Assembly: GCF_000424185.1 (NCBI RefSeq)
Contig: NZ_AUJK01000014.1
Location: 1-64,000 of the forward strand
From: Prevotella sp. AGR2160
GTDB taxonomy: Bacteria > Bacteroidota > Bacteroidia > Bacteroidales > Bacteroidaceae
Length of the DNA: 64,000 nt
Direction: 5' to 3'
The translations under genes were made by a program, and so were the position numbers. How positions within the stretch are numbered: position 1 is the first letter of the stretch; each line of letters begins with the position of its first letter. Shown in pieces: positions 61,898 through 64,000 of this stretch. The notes beneath the pieces are model-generated. The model searched no databases and had not been told where the DNA came from. It was given only the letters and a program-made list of their open reading frames with translations.

Positions 61898-63961
61898 ATG
61901 AAACAAATCTTACTGACTTTGTGTGCTGCCGTTATGCCGGTGATGTTGCCAGCGGCACAGAAAACGGGTAACGGCTATCCGTTTACCCAGGTACCCTTCA
62001 CGGCTGTAAAGGTTATGCCGCATACTTTCTGGGGTAATCGTTTGGACGCCGTGCGCCGCGTGACCGTTCCTCTTGCCTTGAGCAAGTGCAAGAGCGAGCA
62101 CCGATATGAGAATTTTACGATGGCTGCCTATACGCTGCGCCATCCGAACCATGCAGGCCTTGACACGCCGAAATGGGATGTGGGAAAATTCATGGGCTTC
62201 CCCTTTGATGATACCGATGTCTATAAGACCATCGAAGGTGCCAGTTATCTGTTACAGACCTATCCTGACAAGAAACTCAAGACATATATCGACTCTGTGC
62301 TGACTGTTGTCGGTGCTGCCCAAGAGCCTGACGGCTATCTCTATACGGCCCGCACGATCAATCCCAAGCATCCCCATCCGTGGTCCGGCCTTACACGCTG
62401 GTCGCAGGAAGAAGTACTCAGTCATGAACTCTATAATCTCGGACATATGGTGGATGCTGCCTGCGCCCATTATCAGGCTACGGGATCTACGAAGTTCCTG
62501 AATATCGCCCGCCGCTATGCCGACTGCGTGATCAAAGAGGTCGGCCCTCATGATGGTCAGGCCACTGTTGTCCCCGGTCATCAGATTGCCGAGATGGCCT
62601 TGGCGCGTCTGTATGTCCTTACCGGTGATCATCGCTATCTTGACGAGGCCAAATATCTCCTTGATGAGCGTGGCAAGACGAAGATCCGTAACATCTACAC
62701 CCAAAGTGACCGGCCGGTAACAGAACAGACGGAGGCTGAGGGTCATGCTGTCCGTGCCGGGTACATGTATTCGGGAATGGCAGATGTGGCGGCGCTGACG
62801 GGCGACTCAGCCTATATCAAGGCCATTGATCAGATCACGGAGAATATTATCTCCAAGAAATATTATCTCACGGGAGGTGTCGGAGCGCGTCACGAGGGTG
62901 AGGCTTTCGGAGACAACTACGAACTACCGAACCTAACGGCGTATAATGAGACGTGTGCGGCCATCTCTATGGTCTACCTCTTCCAACGTATGTTCCTTCT
63001 GCATGGTGACGGTAAATATATCGACTGTCTGGAGCGTACCTTATATAATGGTGTTATCTCCGGCATGAGTGTTGATGGTGGCCGGTTTTTCTATCCAAAT
63101 CCGTTATCCAGTGACGGAAAGTATGCTTTCAATGCCGACGGAACAACGACGCGTCAACCGTGGTTTGGCTGTGCCTGTTGTCCGAGTAATCTCTGCCGTT
63201 TTATCCCTTCCCTGCCTGGTTATCTCTATGCTGTGAGGGATAAGGATATCTATGTCAACCTTTTTGCCGCCAGTAAGGCAACCGTGAATGTTGACGGGAA
63301 GCCGGTGGAGATCGAACAGCGTACGAACTATCCGTGGGATGGAAGCATTTCTATCCGTATCACGAAAGCTCCCGTGAAAGATGCCGGTTTGCTGATCCGT
63401 ATCCCCGGTTGGGTGCGTGGCGATGTCGTGCCGAGTGACCTCTATCATTTCGCCACCGATGAGAAGACGACTTATCGTGTGATGATCAATGGGCGTGATA
63501 TTTCTGCCACACCACTGATGAAAGGCTATCTCCGTATTCCTTCTATAAAGAAAGGTGATGAGATTCGTGTGTCTTTAGATATGCTACCCCGTACGGTTGA
63601 GGCTAACGCAGCGGTGAAGGCCGACCGTGGCTGTGTTGCCGTGGAGCGTGGTCCCCTCGTATATTGTGCGGAAGAATGGGACAATAAGGGTGCCGATGTC
63701 TTGTCAACCTTCCTCTCGCCGTCTGCTTCTTTTACCGTCATCCCTCATGATACGATACAGAACACGGAGGCCAGTGGGTCTTTCACGGTGACGGCACTCT
63801 CAGCTCCGGCGCAGAGTCTCTCGCAGGCGGCAGACGGGACCTTAAGTGTTCGTCCCTTAACGCTCAAGTTGATTCCTTATTATGCCTGGAACCATCGTGG
63901 AGCAGCGAGGATGAACGTTTGGTTCCCCAACAGAATAGACAAATTCTGTGGTGAGAGATAA
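61898..63961 (+). CDS. GH127 beta-L-arabinofuranosidase (DUF1680 family), secreted
   Basis: A 687-residue exported glycoside hydrolase (signal MKQILLTLCAAVMPVMLPAA). Residues about 75-430 form an (alpha/alpha)-barrel: 'WDVGKFMGFPFDDTDVYKTIEGASYLL', 'PDGYLYT', 'HELYNLGHMVDAACAHY', 'HAVRAGYMYSGMADVA'. The catalytic zinc site of the family is seen as the Glu and Cys of 'YNETCAAISM' (about residue 351) and the Cys pair of 'CACCPSN' (about 426). The C-terminal part is beta-sandwich. It probably removes beta-L-arabinofuranose from plant glycans. The 39 bases after the stop show nothing. Confidence 0.92.
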   Translation: MKQILLTLCAAVMPVMLPAAQKTGNGYPFTQVPFTAVKVMPHTFWGNRLDAVRRVTVPLALSKCKSEHRYENFTMAAYTLRHPNHAGLDTPKWDVGKFMGFPFDDTDVYKTIEGASYLLQTYPDKKLKTYIDSVLTVVGAAQEPDGYLYTARTINPKHPHPWSGLTRWSQEEVLSHELYNLGHMVDAACAHYQATGSTKFLNIARRYADCVIKEVGPHDGQATVVPGHQIAEMALARLYVLTGDHRYLDEAKYLLDERGKTKIRNIYTQSDRPVTEQTEAEGHAVRAGYMYSGMADVAALTGDSAYIKAIDQITENIISKKYYLTGGVGARHEGEAFGDNYELPNLTAYNETCAAISMVYLFQRMFLLHGDGKYIDCLERTLYNGVISGMSVDGGRFFYPNPLSSDGKYAFNADGTTTRQPWFGCACCPSNLCRFIPSLPGYLYAVRDKDIYVNLFAASKATVNVDGKPVEIEQRTNYPWDGSISIRITKAPVKDAGLLIRIPGWVRGDVVPSDLYHFATDEKTTYRVMINGRDISATPLMKGYLRIPSIKKGDEIRVSLDMLPRTVEANAAVKADRGCVAVERGPLVYCAEEWDNKGADVLSTFLSPSASFTVIPHDTIQNTEASGSFTVTALSAPAQSLSQAADGTLSVRPLTLKLIPYYAWNHRGAARMNVWFPNRIDKFCGER

Positions 63962-64000
63962 GATAAAAGACAGAATAACAGATAAAACAAAAAGACAGTT

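Overview
The window looks like a chromosomal segment of a Bacteroidales bacterium, most likely Prevotella or a close relative. The evidence is the repeated Bacteroidetes-type promoter (-33 TTG/TTTG, about 20 bp, -7 TAnnTTTG), a SusC/SusD remnant, a cluster of Mfa/FimA-like fimbrillin lipoproteins, BspA-like leucine-rich repeats, an NrfHA/ResB/CcsA block, and PNP, ThiL, LpxK and SppA genes in one operon. No species can be named from sequence alone.

Bases 1-16271 are accessory DNA. The left edge is a truncated IS transposase. Next come an MvaI/BcnI-type restriction endonuclease, a second probable nuclease, an HNH endonuclease and a small trypco2-like protein, with no methyltransferase in view. 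A leftward gene-free stretch at about 3333-3546 looks like a structured RNA with its own promoter and terminator. A secreted papain-like peptidase follows. Then comes a leftward mobilization operon (lipoprotein, four small unknown proteins, MobV relaxase, probable oriT), a serine-recombinase homologue that has lost its catalytic residues, a DMT-family transporter, a secreted unknown protein, a group II intron sitting just behind a terminator, and a tyrosine integrase next to tRNA-Ser(UGA). The tRNA is the probable right boundary of an integrated element whose left end lies outside the window.

Bases 16.4-36.4 kb hold the most interesting system. A decayed polysaccharide-utilization locus (an in-frame SusC-SusD fusion, a BACON lipoprotein, a phosphoesterase with its middle deleted) is followed by seven fimbrillin-like lipoproteins and one LRR protein on the same strand. 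The last fimbrillin (30918-33572) ends in a C-type-lectin/FGE-like domain that is the target of a complete diversity-generating retroelement (DGR). The DGR parts are: a variable repeat at 33432-33567, Avd, a small MutS-like accessory protein, about 360 bp of hairpin-rich non-coding DNA, a template repeat at 34859-34994, and a reverse transcriptase with the DGR signature IGDLTSQ. The two 136-bp repeats differ at 17 positions, every one an adenine in the template. This is direct evidence of adenine-specific mutagenic retrohoming into a probable pilus-tip adhesin.

Bases 36.2-64 kb are largely core chromosome: TrmO, a phytase-esterase-like protein, tRNA-Phe, the sppA-lpxK-PNP-thiL operon, an esterase, a UlaG-like MBL lipoprotein, ThrE, GroES/GroEL, a candidate small RNA (about 50270-50390), an AmgK-like kinase fused to a RapZ C-terminal domain beside a MurU-like nucleotidyltransferase, GuaA, the NrfHA/ResB/CcsA nitrite-ammonification block, MscL, GAPDH, MiaA and a GH127 beta-L-arabinofuranosidase. 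Several palindromic extragenic repeats are scattered in the gaps.
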